Positions 47,242 through 59,900 of a stretch of DNA of 64,000 bases are shown here, piece after piece. The DNA is taken from contig NW_019776157.1 of assembly GCF_001039355.2 (NCBI RefSeq), positions 533,232 through 597,231 of the forward strand. The letters are read 5' to 3'. The notes below the pieces were generated by a model. It was not told the origin of the DNA. It was given only the letters and a program-made list of their open reading frames with translations, and did not search any database. This DNA comes from Lingula anatina (lineage: Eukaryota; Brachiopoda; Lingulata; Lingulida; Lingulidae). Both the position numbers and the translations under genes were made by a program. The first letter of the stretch is position 1; each line of letters starts with the position of its first letter.

Positions 47242-49842
47242 GTTTGTAGTTTAAAAGCACAAGCTAACATCCACTTTTGATGCTGCTGCAAAGAGCTGAT
47301 AAATAGTAGCAGTGTCTGCTTTTGATTCCCCCGCAGAGGTCACTGACATCCATATTTGGAGTCAAATAAGGTGACAAGCTATGCCAAGCTCTATACAAAT
47401 GATGGACTAGATAAATAGACAGTGTCCCTGTTACGTAACTGTATACTGTATTTGGATGAACTGGTCACACAAACAAAGGCATCTGAAATCTTACAAGGGG
47501 GCTTTATTTAATGTTGACATATTTGTCTGTAGCAAAATTTATTAGTAAGATAATGATAAAACCCAAATAATTGGTAACAAATACACAAAAGATCCCATCC
47601 ATTTTAATTGTATCTCTTTATAATGTATATTGTATAATGCTACATTTAATTTTTTTCATTTAGAGAGCCTTCAAATATAAAAACATTTCTGTACTAAATA
47701 AAATTATTATTATTATTATTTCAATGAAAATTCAATAGATCTCAATAGGCATTTATCTAAAATGTAATTATACTAGAAGCCATGATCTTTAACAGTAAAG
47801 TTAATCACACTCACTGAAAGTTCACAAAAAGCAACAAGCTGGTGAAATAAGATGTTGTAAAGGTGAATTTAAAAAGTCCACAAAGAACCATAATGAGATT
47901 ATTTATTCTTAGCTAAGAGGTTTTTATTTATCCCCTGAATCTTTATATTGCACTATGGATCTGAATTAAGTGTGCTGATTCTGCAGGACTGGTGCAATAT
48001 ATTTTCATCTATTTATTATTTCTTTTTTTCTGTATTTGTGCAGCTGATGGACCGTTCAGCCCAAAGCCAAAGAAGAATAAAAACTGTCAAATTTCAAGAA
48101 GGGGTCTAATGATTGTGCCAGATTGCACATCAAGACAAATGTTCCAAAATTTTCACCTACCACAATGCCTCCTAATGCAATCAGGAAATAATTTGGGTTG
48201 AAAAGTTGGAGAGCTATGAATCCATACTTGATATAGAACAGATTTTAATTAATCAACTAATCCAATTCAATTGCTTTGAATTGATTATCAAGAAAATGAT
48301 ACAAACACACACATAGTTTGTCTAAAATAAATGAATATGTTCAAAAGACAATACGTGCCCTATGGTGAGCTCATACATGTGAAATATGAAGTGGGTTGAA
48401 ACAAAATCCATGAGCAAACAACTGAGGAAATAAAAGTTACTTTATAACCCTCTTTTCAGGATCAGCGTCTAGTCTATATGGTGAGCTTGTGCTTGTGAAA
48501 TATGATGTTGGTTGGGAAAAAAAAACATAAGCAAACAACCTACCAGGATACAAAAGAAAGATTATGATGCAAGACTGGTTTATAAATAGACAATTAATTG
48601 AAAAAAAGTCACTCCCATTGTTCAGTTATAAGATAAACAGACACATTTCAGTAATCATCTAAACATTTGAAATTTTCAACATGTACATAAACAATATATT
48701 GCTGCTTTCAAAGACAAAATCAATGACTTTCATAATAATAAGCTGATCATGTTGCCTATATAGAAAGAAACCTGCCTTTTATCACTCGGCAAATTTGAAG
48801 AAAAAACTGCACAAATGTAAACAGACACATACGTACTGTGTCTGTCTATTAAAATGAAATAATGCAGTCACTGCATTCCTGAAATCATTCCTGAGTGAAA
48901 GAGTACCAGGTGTGCTTATTTTCACACTTATTACATTGTAAGTTAATGCACCTAACAGATACATTTTTTTCAGAAATGGTTATTTTTTCTTTTCTTTCAG
49001 TTTTATTTATTTCTTACTACAGAAATAAAATGGTTTTAAAACAGCAGCTCATTTTTAAAAGCTAAAGAGGTGTGTGTCCACAAGGATATGTGACACAAAT
49101 TACAATTAATTAGCTTCCAAAAGGCAAGTCCTATAATGCTATCAATTTTATTACCTAATTGGGTTTTTGATCAATGCCAAAGTGTATTGGCTTAATCATT
49201 TAATAACTCAATCAATTCTGATTATCATTTTATATATAAATTAAAGTGTTAAAACCTATCCTGAAGCTTAGAGAGACGGGCCAAGGAATTTTTGTTGCCT
49301 CTCATCTCTTCATTTTCCTTTCAGATAGTTTGTAGTAATGCTTCAAAGCCTTGTTACGCATTTTTAAGGGATCAAATTATTGACCCTATTTGAATTTGAA
49401 TTAATACAATAACTGAATTGAAAAGCATCAAACTGATTAAAGTCAAATTTAAAAAGAGGTTTTATACTTTCTTTGAACACAGAGTTGAGAAGTGGGTATT
49501 GAATGAATATTTCATAATATCATGACTTAAACTTACTCTTACTTTAAGCACGTCTTTAGTACTCTAGAGGAATAAAAGAAACACAACACAAATGGTTCAT
49601 CCATGCAGACACACCTCACTTTAAGAAATCTTATATAAATATTCCGAAAACAAAGACCTCTGACCTCTGACCCTGCCGTAGCCTGAATCCAGTTTGGAGC
49701 ACAAGGTCATACATAAAAATGGGGAATTGAACTAAGTTTCTTGACATAAACAAGTATTGATCTCCACTATATACGAAAGTGAAAGAAGGAGAGATGTGAA
49801 CAGGGGTAATGTGGCCGAGCATTTAGCAAAAAACAGGGAATT

Positions 49843-51496
49843 ATGGCACTGGATTTTGTGGCAGGTTGCCTTGGAGGTACATATTTTCTAGTGGTAGTAT
49901 TAATAGTAGTATAAATTGTATTTTATACTTATTCCCAGATAGCATGCAAATGTTGGCCCAATGCCAACATTGGTCTAACAATTACCCAACTTCTAACCAA
50001 CAGTGTATTTACGTTGGCCCAACTTATAACCAACCTTTGTTCCAACCTCAAACCACCAATGCATTCATGTATGCCCAACAGTGGACCAATTATAATCACC
50101 AATGTTTCTGCAACTTGCACAACAATTAATGACCCAACCTAATACCAAGGGCACAGTCATTTACAGTGACCCAACACTTGAGCTAAAGTGGAAATAATTT
50201 TCGCTGAAATCACATATCTTAACATGTCTGATGCACAGGCAGAACGATGTCCTGATGAAATATCTTGAGTATATCTGGAATCTGCAGAATGCAAGGTTTG
50301 GCTGAAAAATAAGCAACCTGACTGATATTAATATGTATTCCTCAGAGGACTTGATCTGCCTGTGATTGTAGTTTTAATTAATAACAGGTTATTATACCAA
50401 ACTAACTATTGCATCAACTGTACTTTCTGGTTCTTGACCAACAAGACACAGAGTCACACAACAACATGTGTTGACACTTCACTCGGCTTATTTCCAACTC
50501 TTTGTGCATGCATACAACAGTAATAACATAACATGTTCTACATCTCTTCTCCCTTTAGATTTTTTACCTTTAACATAAATTACAACAACCATTCTTTAAA
50601 CTATCTGAAACAAACTAAACTGACTATTATGTCAACTGTACTTTCTGGTTCCTGACCAAAAACACATGGAAACCCACAACAACAGGTGTTGACACTTCAC
50701 TGGGTTTATTCCTAATTCCTTGTGCATGCGTACAACAGTAATAACATTACATGTAAACACTACATTGATCATCTACACCACATCTGGAAATTCATAAAAT
50801 AGTATTTGTTGTTAAAACAAAAAGATTAGTAATTTTGAACTGTTATATAAATTCATAAAACTATATACATGTAGAACAAATACCTCATACCACTTAAAAC
50901 CATGATATGAATAGAAAAGTAATACCAAAAGACCTCTCAAAGAGACTTTTTATGAATATACTTAAACAACGAAAAAAACTAGAGGATCTGAGAGGCGATA
51001 CTGCCTCCGGGTATTGTACCACCAACTGGAGTAAGTGCATTGTACAGTTTGCACTGATCCTATTCCCATATCACTGTGTTCATACCCAGTATATTATATG
51101 ATAATTATTCTCCCAACCTTTTTTCAGCTAGGTAAAGGCTCGATCTTTTTAAAATGTGTGTCTGTGTGTGTGTATGCAGCATTTATAGCAAAATAAGATA
51201 TTACATGTACACATGACAATGAATTCAGCATCAAGGGGTTCAGTATTCCATACTATTGAATTCTACAGTTATCATTCCAACAACTGTATCACAGAGAACA
51301 TGAATTTCCATGAAATGCAGAAAAGGATATCAGATAGCCTTTTTGCTAGAGTTCTTTGCAGTAATTTATTTGAAAAATATGGGGCCAGTGTCTCCTGTTC
51401 TGCTTACTGCATGTAAGTAAATTTTAAAGCTTACATTTGATTAGGACAAACAAATTAATTAGCTGATCAATGAATGCAGCTGACCCTCATTTTGGT

Positions 51497-51534
<38 letters not shown>

Positions 51535-54500
51535 AAAAAATCTTGATACTGCTGTTTTGATTGCATTTTTATGCTCAAAAATAGCCCAAATTATGGATAC
51601 AAGATCCCCTCCCTCCGCCTCCCCCACCCCCCCCCAAAAAAAAGAAAAAAAAAAAGAAATCAGAGTCCTAAATTTAGCTACTACAACCATAACACACCAA
51701 AAAAACAAAAGTAATTTTGTCAATCAAAGCAACAGAACAGCCACTGGATGTAAATACCACTTATGATATATAAAAACTATTAACCGAATATGCATGCATT
51801 TATGTTTATTAAGTTAGTCACATAAACTGAGTTCTTTTTAAATTTACTTGCAGATGTCATGTATTTCCATCTTGTATATGTAACAAAAAATTATATTTTT
51901 GTAACTGTGAATACCCCTGGCTCTTTGTGTTCATTTCATGTTTATTGTTACAGGGTGTGCTGGGGTTCTGGTTGGCCATCCATTTGATACTGTGAAGGTA
52001 AATTATCATATGAATAACAAACTGTTGTGCAATTTGATGGACTCAGAAAGATTCAAAACACAGCTTAAAAGCAAAGGAATTACAACAGTCTTTGTATAAG
52101 ATAATAATGATTCAGATAATAATGTATCAGTGGCGGATTTAGAGGTAGGGTCAGTGGGGTCCTGCCCTCCCCCCCCCCCCCCCCCCCCNNNNNNNNNNNN
52201 NNNNNNNNNNNNNNNNNNNNNNNNNNNNNNNNNNNNNNNNNNNNNNNNNNNNNNNNNNNNNNNNNNNNNNNNNNNNNNNNNNNNNNNNNNNNNNNNNNNN
52301 NNNNNNNNNNNNNNNNNNNNNNNNNNNNNNNNNNNNNNNNNNNNNNNNNNNNNNNNNNNNNNNNNNNNNNNNNNNNNNNNNNNNNNNNNNNNNNNNNNNN
52401 NNNNNNNNNNNNNNNNNNNNNNNNNNNNNNNNNNNNNNNNNNNNNNNNNNNNNNNNNNNNNNNNNNNNNNNNNNNNNNNNNNNNNNNNNNNNNNNNNNNN
52501 NNNNNNNNNNNNNNNNNNNNNNNNNNNNNNNNNNNNNNNNNNNNNGGGTCGGGGGGGCCCTGCTCCCTTCGATTTCTGGTCCGGCCCATCTTGAAATTAG
52601 ATAAAAATTAGAATTTTGACTAGCTGAATCATAGTTCTATACTGTACCAAATGGCACCGTTTGCCCTCTAAAATACCAAAATTTTTCAGGGCCCTTCGGA
52701 GTGCCCCAAACCTTTGCCAAGTGTGTGTGTGTGGTTGTGTGTGTGCATGTGTGTGGAAGGGGGGGGGGAGGGTTGGCATCCACTGACCCCCCCCCCCTTC
52801 AAATAGATCCGCCCCTGTGTATTATGAAACTGCACCAAGACTTTAATCTAAATACTCTAGAATGTGATGAGAATTAGCCATTATTGAAAGTAGTATTCCT
52901 TTGTGGATTATGAGAGTCTAGCAAATGTTATGTTTGGAAAACACTGTCATTGTGTCAAGGTTTTCTATAACTGGAGCATGAAATGGTTGTATTTCCTTTG
53001 ATGTTGACATAATTACCAGAATGATAATTATGAAGTTGCTTGCTAGTCAGTGTCTTGTCTATCTGTCTGTCAGCCTATTTGTGTTTCATTTTTGAAGTCA
53101 AGTTTGTTTTGGGGTTGAAGTTTCTATAAGAATGAAAGTATATCATACCTATAGTAATAACAAGTATGAATCTGGATTCTACCATTCAGAATAGATGATC
53201 CAAGTACTAATTAAGTGATCCGCCGACTAAATGTGGCTGACTCTACTTCAAAAGCGATGCTGCTAATTCCATGATGGTCTCCCAGCCTCTATACATGCCG
53301 TCAATGCAGGGGCCTAACAAGTAAACCATCGAAGCCAAGATGTAATCCGTTTAATAGCACTAGTGCACGTGAAGGTGGAGAGACCATCAGGAATCAGTGG
53401 AATCGCTTTTGAAGTGGGGTCAGCCATATTTATTCGGCAGATTAGTTAGTGAGCATGCTCTATTCTGAATGGCCCCAATGTCACAGGTTCACCCAGGCTT
53501 GTAGATATAATGATCTTCAATACTTAATAACTAAAAACAAGTATCCAGTCTGGTCTGGATAAGAGTTGCTTTTAAAATTTTTTATTTCAGGTACGGCTGC
53601 AAACACAAGACCCAGCAAAACGCCTTTATAAAGGGACATTTGGATGCTTCAGGACCATCATAGCAAAAGAATCTGTAAGTTAATCTTGATAATTAACCTG
53701 TGAAATTTTTAACACTACAGAAGCATACACATCAACTTTAAATAAGATCTGAACTGGGAGATGATCTGCAGACTTACTGATCTGCAGACTAAATGTGTCC
53801 GGCCCCACTTAAAAGCAGAGCCACCTAATTTCCTGATGGTCTCTCCACCACCACATGGATTAAATTTCAGCATCGGGGTTTAATTCCTAGGCCTTGGCAG
53901 GGATGGTGTGTGTGTGGATGCAGGGAGATCATCGGGGGATCAGGCAGCTTTTCTTTTAAGTGAGGTCCTCCATATATTAAGTCCGCTGATCATTTGTTCT
54001 GAATATGTTACTACCTTACACCTACCTGCCCCTGAAACAGAGCTCAACAACAGAAGAAGATAATTATTGGGTCCATGCTTGACCTAAACAGTTGTTAATA
54101 CATTACCTAACATGGATATAGATATGTGCTTCTCAACACTTTAATGTGTGAAATTGCTTTCACATAGGATTACATAGGGTATCACTGATGAGGAATGCAT
54201 TCCCCTTGACCATTTCAATCAATACAGTAATTTTGGTAGAGATAACTTGTGGCCCCTGTGGTCAGGGGGAAGATTCGATGTGGACTGTGCAATCAAATAT
54301 TTGGGTCACATTTGCTCCAGCCCTGCCATACCTTTATTTACTTATGAGGTCAAGCCAACAGTTTTGATAAAATTCATGCATATATCAAACCAAATAGCAA
54401 TAAACCTGCAATATTTGTCAAAACCACATTTGCCCAAATAATTTTCTATTTAAGTATATTCATGATTTTTTACAAACACAGGTTTATTAAGTTAGACTTT

Positions 54501-55551
54501 ATATTAAATCTTTAGTCGAAGTTGTACTAATATATATTTGTGAAAAGATGGTTTTATTCACTACAATCAAAGTTAAAATTAATGCATTATTATATATGAT
54601 ATGTCGTGAAAAACTATTTGACCCAACATCTAGACTGGACCAGTAACACTGATTTCAGCTGGTACCAATTTTCAGCAGTGCCTTTAGAGTTTTGCCATGA
54701 TTGACTTTATGTTATTGCAATTTGCAAGCCATTCTATGTTTTAGGCACTTGGATTATACAAGGGGATGGCTTCTCCACTTTACGGACTAGCACTTATCAA
54801 TGCCATAGTCTTTGGAGTCCAAGGAAATGTTCAGAGAAGAATGACCAATCCAGATACACTACAGAGCCACTTCTTGGCAGGGGCTACAGCTGGCCTTGTA
54901 CAGTGTGTAGTGTGCAGTCCCATGGAACTGGCCAAAACAAGGATGCAGATTCAAGGGAAGGGTGAATCAAGAACACAGTTCAAAACCACAAAACATTTGT
55001 ATACTGGCCCAATTGATTGCCTGAGGAAGATCTACAAAGCACATGGGATTCCTGGGGTGTTTAAAGGGTTTAATCTTACCGTTGTGAGAGAAACACCCAG
55101 TTTTGGAGTTTATTTTGCTACTTATGAGTATTTGTGTAGACAGATGGTAGAGCAACCTGATGATGATGTGAGTATGTTAGGGTTGTTAGTGGCAGGGGGC
55201 TGCAGTGGCATGGCTGCATGGATTGTTACTTACCCTGTTGATGTTATCAAGTCTCGGATACAAGCTGATGGAGCAAATGGTCCAAATCAGTACAAGAATG
55301 CTTATGACTGTTTCCAAAAATCTATTAAAGCTGAAGGGCTAGGGTGCTTATGGACTGGGCTTAACTCTACTCTTCTAAGGGCCTTTCCAGTAAATGCTGC
55401 AACTTTTACCGTGGTAGCACTTTTCCTAAGGTCTGTGCGTCCGAGTGAGGATGAGACCATGGAAACGATATCAGGTCATCACCACACACAACTGGGCAGT
55501 GAAATCCACAGTGTGGATAGAATGGCTGGGGCAGCAGCTTCTGAAATATAG
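49843..55551 (+). CDS. SLC25A29: Mitochondrial basic amino acid carrier, copy 2 (complete)
   Basis: Exons 49843-49876, 51954-51997, 53591-53674 and 54745-55551 join in frame to 322 residues (human about 303). The first exon encodes MALDFVAGCLG, almost the human N-terminus, which fixes the start. The three carrier signatures are PFDTVK, PMELAK and PVDVIK, with the arginine/lysine-carrier features RETPSFGVYF and RAFPVNAATF. The C-terminal tail of about 40 residues is polar, with His and acidic residues. It imports basic amino acids across the inner mitochondrial membrane. Exons 1 and 2 have 34 and 44 bases; the SLC25A48-like gene on the other strand has a 44-base second exon ending at the same codon. 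Intron 2 contains a 357-base N gap (52189-52545). Confidence 0.95.
49937..50170. repeat. TTGGCCCAAC-rich repeat tract
   Basis: It begins CCCAGATAGCATGCAAATGT. It then repeats GTTGGCCCAAC, CCAACATTGGTC and related units at irregular spacing and in both orientations. This resembles the body of a tandem-repeat MITE. It lies in SLC25A29 copy 2 intron 1. Confidence 0.6.
50387..50755. repeat. Direct repeat of about 147 bases, two units
   Basis: 50387-50533 and 50611-50755 share GTCAACTGTACTTTCTGGTT, GTGTTGACACTTCACT and CATACAACAGTAATAACAT-type blocks. Unit spacing is about 224 bases. Confidence 0.8.
50980..51042 (+). repeat. Short dispersed repeat (GGCGATACCGCC family)
   Basis: CTAGAGGATCTGAGAGGCGA through GTACCACCAACTGGAGTAAG matches 3889-3955 and the inverse of 62981-63085. 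Confidence 0.75.
52171..52550. other. Sequencing gap of 357 N flanked by C and G runs
   Basis: N fills 52189-52545 after a poly-C run and before a G-rich start. The homopolymers probably stopped sequencing. Two apparent reading frames across the gap are artefacts. Confidence 0.95.
53180..53474. repeat. Fold-back element of the GATGATCC family
   Basis: The left end ACCATTCAGAATAGATGATC is the inverse of the right end TATTCTGAATGGCCC. GATGGTCTCCCAGCCTC pairs with AGGTGGAGAGACCATC. It lies in SLC25A29 copy 2 intron 2 and is absent from copy 1. Confidence 0.85.
53745..54010. repeat. Fold-back element of the GATGATCC family
   Basis: GATGATCTGCAGACTTACTG near the left pairs with AAGTCCGCTGATCATTTG near the right. 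Shared CCCCACTTAAAAGC and GATGGTCTCTCCACC place it with 53180-53474. Confidence 0.75.
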
Positions 55552-55645
55552 TCTGTAAAATTGAAAAGACGAGTAACTAGTGAATTGTCACTTGAAAATT
55601 GACGTAAAGGCATAATTTTACTTTTTGCAGCAAAATTATGACTTG

Positions 55646-55793
55646 GACTGCATTCCCACACATTTTTAGATCAATCTATCCTCGTGGGGAGTCTCACTAC
55701 TGTCCCACCTACTAAAAGCTGTAAGGGGGTAATTAACTTCCGTGCGCGCTCGGCTGACAGCAATTTAGCATGAACCCCTGTGGGAATGCAGTC
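55646..55793. repeat. Fold-back element of the AGATCGATCT family with perfect ends
   Basis: GACTGCATTCCCACA and TGTGGGAATGCAGTC form exact 15-base terminal inverted repeats. The inside has GGGGAGTCTCACTACTGTC and TTAATTAC-like blocks shared with 47022-47241 and 59168-59403. Copy 1 of the gene lacks it. Confidence 0.88.
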
Positions 55794-56031
55794 TAAGATG
55801 GTGGTACAATATCCAGAGGTGGTATTGCCTTTCTGATCCCCTAGTTTGATATCATATTAGCTGGGGGTGAATTGGGAATTAAGATTGCAGTCCATGTCAA
55901 TGCAATGGAGCCATGATGTTCAAAGCCTATGTGAAAGCGATTTTGTGAAAATGGAAGCTACTGTGATATGAGCAGTCTCTGCCAGGAACTGGCCACTAAT
56001 AGACTGAGACACTTCATATTGTTACACTCAT

Positions 56032-56032
56032 N
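56032..56032. other. Scaffold join (single n)
   Basis: Homology between the two SLC25A29 3' regions stops at this n, so it marks a contig end. Confidence 0.7.
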
Positions 56033-56884
56033 AGACCTGCGAAGAAAGGTAAGGTGGGATAAAAATATTAATGAGCCTGGTTTTCTCAAGAGCTGCATTG
56101 TTGCAAATTACATCTCATTAGAAGAATTCACTTGTGTTAATTCTTGTTTTGAAGCCAAACATCACCTTTTAACAGCCAAGTGAGCTTTGCACTGTGCAAT
56201 GTACCAGGCATTTTAGAATTTTGAGGTGAGCTAGAATTTGTTTTCTTGCCAGAATTTGACTTTTCATTGCCAAATGTTCCTTGAAATGCAGTAACATGCC
56301 AATCATTTCAGGATCTTTCATTTTGAGTAAAAGCATGTCCCAATTCATGAATAACAGATTGTGGCATGTTACATGGAAAAAAAATCATTTTAAAACATCT
56401 GTATCAGAAAGCTGTCAATATTTCTCCATTGTGCTGTAGAGATTTTGAGGCAATGCAATTATCAAATATATATTAATATGTTAATTGTGAGAAAAGTGCT
56501 ACATCTTACACAGTCAGCTACAAGCACATTTACTTGATCCTCCATTAATAGAAAGTAGTCTATGTATTTCAGTAGTAAGTCATTTTCAGCACCTTAAATT
56601 CTAATTCATGATTGACTTTAATGCACCATTGTATTTTTATCAGCTTCTCCTGGTGCTAATGTTGGTAATTTAACTATCTAGATGGAAATAAATACGAGCT
56701 GAAAGATTTCTGTTATGAGATAATCGAAGAAGCTAGACAGGGGTTTTAAAAAATCATAACTACCATCTTGAATTGATCTCTACACTGCACTTTGAGCTGA
56801 AAAGAACACAATATCACGACAAACAATGAAGCCATACATGATACGTATTTATAGCTTTGTTTATTGATTTATTTTACAGTTACA

Positions 56885-56929
56885 ATGACGCCAGGAGCCC
56901 AAACAGCCTTGCACACGTTCTCTTACTGA
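56885..56929 (+). promoter_or_regulatory. Upstream open reading frame before the CAMTA start
   Basis: An ATG at 56885 opens a 14-codon frame that stops at 56927-56929, only six bases before the CAMTA ATG at 56936. If both are in the mRNA, CAMTA translation would need reinitiation or leaky scanning. Confidence 0.45.
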
Positions 56930-56935
56930 GTTGAA

Positions 56936-59900
56936 ATGAACCATAGTGGGCAGTTAGGCCAGTTCCCGCCCCAGCTAGACCCCGGGGGGAATACGGCCAC
57001 TGGTCAGTTTCAGACTTTGGACGCAGGGACTAACACCGGTCAACATCTCCGGCCTCTAGAGATTGGAGGTGGTACTGGTCAGTTCCGTCAACTGGACACT
57101 GCTGTTGTGAACAGGCGAGGCGGTCAGTTCCAGACGCTGGACACCATGAATCACACCAGCGGCAGCGGTCAGTATCATGTGGTTGACCAGAGGGTGGTCA
57201 TTACAGCCCCACAGATAGCCACTGCGGTGGACACTTCCCTAGGTGTCAGCACAGGTCAGTACAGTCAGTATTTTATGTGTTGGGGGGGGGGGGTAGGGGC
57301 AAGACTTTATACAGAGATGAAATTTTTCCAACTATTGTTTTTGAGATTGATGCAGATCTGTAATAAAAACTGGTGGCAGTCTCAATGGCTGGCTGCACTT
57401 CAATTATAAGAATTTTAATTAATAGGCTTAATAGGCTAAGCCTAGGTTGTTAAATGTGAAAAGGCAGGTGGCTGTTTTACATGTAAGGAACTTAAGTCTA
57501 AAAATATTGGTCAAAACATTTAGAAGTAAGACAAAGTCCTAATTAGAGGTATTCTGTAAAAGAGTATCTTTAAATTAAATATCACACCTGTTTTTATATT
57601 ATATAAAAAACAGATGTACCTAATGTTTCGGACAAGTACTTACCTTATTTATGTGAGCTACTCTGAAATTTTCTTGACCTGAAGAACTAAAACAGACCAA
57701 TTTTTTGTTTAAAAGTTTAGACCAATTTTTCAGACTAAAGTAGTTTTCTGAAACTGGCTACAGGCAACTTGCAATTGGTGACACTAGCAGTCAGAAATAA
57801 CTAACCCTCTGAAATATGGCTAAGGTACCAAGATCGGCTTCAACCTAAGTCTCAGCTTTTGTCTTCAGTCATTCTAACTTTTTTTTATTTTCACAAAGAT
57901 AGTTGGCTCACATGGGGGACAATTTTAAGCTGTGAAGTCATTATTTAATCACGTGCATTTTGACAAAATGCTTTTTATTTATCACTGAAATACCAGCTTT
58001 CTATAAATTTATTTCTGTTTGTGGGGAGAGAGAGAGAGAGGAAAAGAGAGAGAGAATGTTTGTGACTGAACAAAGATCAAAGTACTAATCCCTCCATTCT
58101 CCAATCTTTCACTTTAAACCATATCAGTATTCTAACAGCCTGTGTATAATCTCCAGCAGTGCAGTAATACTGAAACCGTGGCCTGCCTCGCACGGCTCTC
58201 GGGATTTGAAATTAATTTTTCCTGGAGCTCCAATCAATACGCACTATCCAGTGCATGTTACACAGGTTCTCCATGTTTTCAATATATCTCAGTTCACAGT
58301 CAGGCAAGCTGTGTGTGTATGTGGCAATTGTACTTGGAAAGTACTAGTACGTCTATTAGATGACGGCATTTTTGATGTGTTGTTTTTTTTACGGAGAACC
58401 AAGTCAACAGTGTTGTTTTTTTTTTATTGTAAACTAGTGTCATCATGTACATGTGTGTTTCAAGCTAAAAAAAATCATTTTGTCAGTGCACTTGTTATTT
58501 TCCATTTTCATTTTTATATCAAAATTTTTGTTGAGGTGTGATGAAACAGATTGTTCAAATTACTTCTTGTCTTAGTATTATAAAAGTTATTAAGTGTGAA
58601 TATGTTATGATGAATATAGTCTCCTACCAACAAAAACATTGTTATGCATGTACTATTTATATTTAATTTTCCCCAATGTTCTTCCTTCTTTATAGTCATG
58701 TCTGTACTAGCATATTTTTAATTTTTTTTGATAATGAACCATTCAACTATAAACTAATATTTATAATATAGACATTTTGCTCACTAACCATGTTCCCTCA
58801 ATCTGGAATTTGATTAAGCCATGACATTCAGGTTTGTCGTTTTATTTACAAAGAAGATTTAAAAAAAAAGGTTACTAGTAAATTAATATATGGAAAGGGA
58901 AGTTCAGTAATAACAACTGTCACGGCACACATAAGCTGATAAAATGAAGGGTAAAGCACTTAAAATACAGATGGTTAAGAAAAAAATGACATGTTTTTTA
59001 ACCCGTGACTTTGGAGCAGATAACATCTGTTCTGTATGTCCCTCCGCCCCTGTCATTTTGCTAGCTTATTACAGTCACCAGGTGTGGTCACACTGGACTC
59101 ATATGGACCGATCAATATTTTGTTACAGTCCTAAAGCCATCTTGCTTCATTCAGACTTACACAAGATGAGTTCACTTAGACCCCATTTCCATAGATTTTA
59201 GATCGATCTATCCCTGTGGGGAGTCTCACTAGATTACTGTCAGCTTAGCCGGCTTAAGCGTCTGTCCCACCTACTGAAAGCTGTGAGGAGGTAATTAACT
59301 ATGGTGTGCTCGGCTAACTGCAATTTAGCGTGAGCCCCCAGGGAGTTAGGTCGATCTAAATCTTAATAGCTGGATCGATCTAAATCTCTGGGAATACACC
59401 CTTAGACAGTACATATATAACTGCTCTATATTGTGTCTCAATCCTGGAGCCACTTTGCTTGGTTAAAACTTTCAAAAGACATATTCACATTGAACTTAGA
59501 TGGATTACTGTTTATTTTGGCTCAAGTCTGGAGCTTTCTTGCTTTATTAAAACTTTCACAAGATGTTTTCACATTGAACTTAGATGGATTACTCTATATT
59601 TTGGTTCAGGCCAAGAGCCTTTTTGCTGCATTAAAAGTCTAACAAAACATGTTCACACTGAACTCAGATAGAACAATGAATGGCTTGGTTTATGCTGTGA
59701 AGTTTTTTGCCAGTTGCTTTATAAAATAACATAGTAATAGAAAAAATGGCTAATTGTTTCTTAGGGACCAAACCATACTTTTGAAGCATGATTTTTCGTT
59801 GCTGAATCAGTTGCTATATGTAAGCCCAAATTAAACCCCAGTGATATGTTGTCTTGATATACAGCTGTCATGCTTTCCTCAATTAGCGGTGATCATATTT

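Larger units (their letters stand above)
43199..49842. other. Intergenic region between the two SLC25A29 copies
   Basis: The first 1.3 kb (to about 44515) aligns with the 3' region of copy 2. The rest has an A run (44221-44244), a T run (45680-45697), fold-back elements (43350-43512, 46655-46907, 47022-47241) and a loose direct repeat of about 120 bases (48357-48550). I see no gene. Confidence 0.55.
55552..56935. other. Region between SLC25A29 copy 2 and CAMTA
   Basis: It contains the SLC25A29 3' region, a perfect-ended fold-back element (55646-55793), a reversed GGCGATACCGCC repeat (55803-55850) and a scaffold join (56032). A CAMTA leader exon probably starts after the acceptor-like TTTTACAG at about 56879. 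Confidence 0.5.

Noticed and set aside
49866-50129. 87-codon Asn/Gln-rich frame
   Set aside because: It is a translation of the TTGGCCCAAC repeat tract and lies in an intron.
52080-52594. Long open frames on both strands across the N gap
   Set aside because: They consist almost entirely of N; nothing real supports them.
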